A stretch of 33,802 bases of DNA from an uncultured Eubacteriales bacterium (GTDB lineage: Bacteria > Bacillota > Clostridia > Oscillospirales > Butyricicoccaceae): NCBI GenBank assembly GCA_905199135.1, contig CAJKFC010000007.1, positions 1 to 33,802 on the forward strand. Reading direction: 5' to 3'. The translations under genes were made by a program, and so were the position numbers. Positions 33,154-33,802 of this stretch are shown here, piece after piece (within the stretch, counting starts at the first letter, position 1; every line of letters starts with the position of its first letter). Under the pieces are notes generated by a model. That model saw only the letters and a list, made by a program, of their open reading frames with translations. It searched no databases and was not told the origin of the DNA.

Positions 33154-33251
33154 AAGATTTGTCCCTATTTTGTCAGATGCTTACAAACTTGAAAAAAACA
33201 CAATTTTGCCACGAAAAAAACAAAAATTAAGTGTTATATTTTAAACAAAGA

Positions 33252-33280
33252 TTGATAGATTTTAGACAATCATCTATATA
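33252..33280 (+). promoter_or_regulatory. Possible promoter of the alcohol dehydrogenase gene
   Basis: TTGATA (33252-33257), a 17-base spacer and TATATA (33275-33280) lie just upstream of the AGGAGG site. The leader would be only about 18 bases, so an alternative promoter nearer 33235 (TATATT) cannot be excluded. Confidence 0.4.
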
Positions 33281-33304
33281 CCCATATTACAGGAGGAAAA
33301 TATT

Positions 33305-33802
33305 ATGGCAAGATTTACACTTCCCCGCGATATCTACTGGGGCAAAGGAGCTTTGGAAAACCTCAAAAATCTCAAGGGCAAAAGAGCCGTTTTAGTTTTG
33401 GGCGGCGGCTCCATGAAGCGCTTCGGCTTTGTGGACAGAGCTGTCGAATACCTCAAGGAGGCAGGCATCGAAACCCGTCTTTTTGAAAATGTCGAGCCCG
33501 ACCCCTCGGTTGAGACGGTTATGAAGGGCGCCGAAATGATGCGTGAATTTGAGCCCGACTGGATAATCTCCATGGGCGGCGGCTCCCCCATCGACGCGGC
33601 CAAGGCCATGTGGGCCTTCTATGAATACCCCGACACCACCTTCGAGGATCTGATCACCCCCTTCAGCTTCCCCGAGCTGCGCCAGAAGGCCAGGTTCTGC
33701 GCCATTCCCTCCACCTCCGGCACCGCCACCGAGGTCACCGCCTTCTCCGTCATCACCGACTACGCCAAGGGCATCAAGTACCCCCTGGCCGACTTCAACA
33801 TC
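33305..33802 (+). CDS. Iron-containing alcohol dehydrogenase (3' end beyond window)
   Basis: This is the first 166 residues of a group III (Fe-ADH) dehydrogenase, probably reducing acetaldehyde or butyraldehyde to the alcohol during fermentation. The start has an AGGAGG site. Visible motifs are RAVLVLGGGSMKRFG, the NAD(P)-binding SMGGGSPIDAAKAMW and PSTSGTATEVTAFSVITD. The iron-binding His residues lie beyond the window edge. It has a separate transcript from the nrdJ operon, since a strong terminator lies between them. The exact alcohol or aldehyde cannot be decided from the N-terminus. Confidence 0.93.
   Translation, partial: MARFTLPRDIYWGKGALENLKNLKGKRAVLVLGGGSMKRFGFVDRAVEYLKEAGIETRLFENVEPDPSVETVMKGAEMMREFEPDWIISMGGGSPIDAAKAMWAFYEYPDTTFEDLITPFSFPELRQKARFCAIPSTSGTATEVTAFSVITDYAKGIKYPLADFNI

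Noticed and set aside
1..33802. CRISPR arrays, insertion sequences, prophage genes, tRNA or rRNA genes
   Set aside because: None were seen: no direct-repeat arrays, no transposase or integrase motifs and no tRNA-like cloverleaf were recognised on either strand.

Overview
The window reads as chromosomal DNA of an anaerobic Firmicute, most likely class Clostridia (Oscillospiraceae/Ruminococcaceae-like). The basis is the strong AGGAGG-type ribosome sites, the long single-chain PurL, the stand-alone AICAR transformylase with a PurO-type IMP cyclohydrolase, a B12-dependent (class II) ribonucleotide reductase, an iron-containing alcohol dehydrogenase and a UPF0597/CyuA-type iron-sulfur enzyme. Ile ATA and Arg AGA codons are frequent throughout. 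No rRNA, tRNA, CRISPR array, insertion sequence or phage gene was seen. No gap between genes exceeds 300 bases.

Layout. (1) 1-2763, minus strand: a three-gene unit VTC-domain protein > DUF4956 membrane protein > CotH-family kinase, the last cut by the window edge. (2) 2894-4757, plus: a response regulator and sensor kinase, divergent from that trio. (3) 4830-9825, plus: a glycolytic operon pgk-tpiA-gpmI-eno with a good sigma-A promoter and a terminator, followed by a UPF0371 (DUF1846) gene and a run of three hairpin terminators. (4) 11532-14910, plus: two paralogous lipoprotein solute-binding proteins (peptide/nickel type), each with its own near-consensus promoter and no permease or ATPase beside them. 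(5) 15009-15410, minus: a small membrane-anchored protein of unknown function. (6) 15532-28648, minus: a de novo purine operon purE-purC-purF-purM-purN/O-purH-purD-purL-purB ending in a glyoxalase-like gene. (7) 28729-30000, minus: a UPF0597 gene. (8) 30195-33142, plus: nrdJ with a pair of NrdR boxes, then an iron-sulfur flavoprotein. (9) 33305-end, plus: an iron-containing alcohol dehydrogenase cut by the window edge.

How the genes work together. The purine operon covers the enzymes from PRPP to IMP, plus adenylosuccinate lyase, except PurK. IMP formation is unusual: PurH is present only as its transformylase half, and the missing cyclohydrolase step is apparently supplied by an archaeal-type PurO domain fused in frame to the C-terminus of PurN. 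The glycolytic block covers triose phosphates to phosphoenolpyruvate except glyceraldehyde-3-phosphate dehydrogenase. The VTC/DUF4956/CotH trio is a recurrent but poorly characterised combination that may link polyphosphate or phosphate chemistry to the cell surface. The most interesting leads are the PurN-PurO fusion, the trio with its divergent two-component system, the NrdR box pair 31 bp apart at the nrdJ promoter, and an Asp-to-Glu change in the PGK substrate-binding signature.
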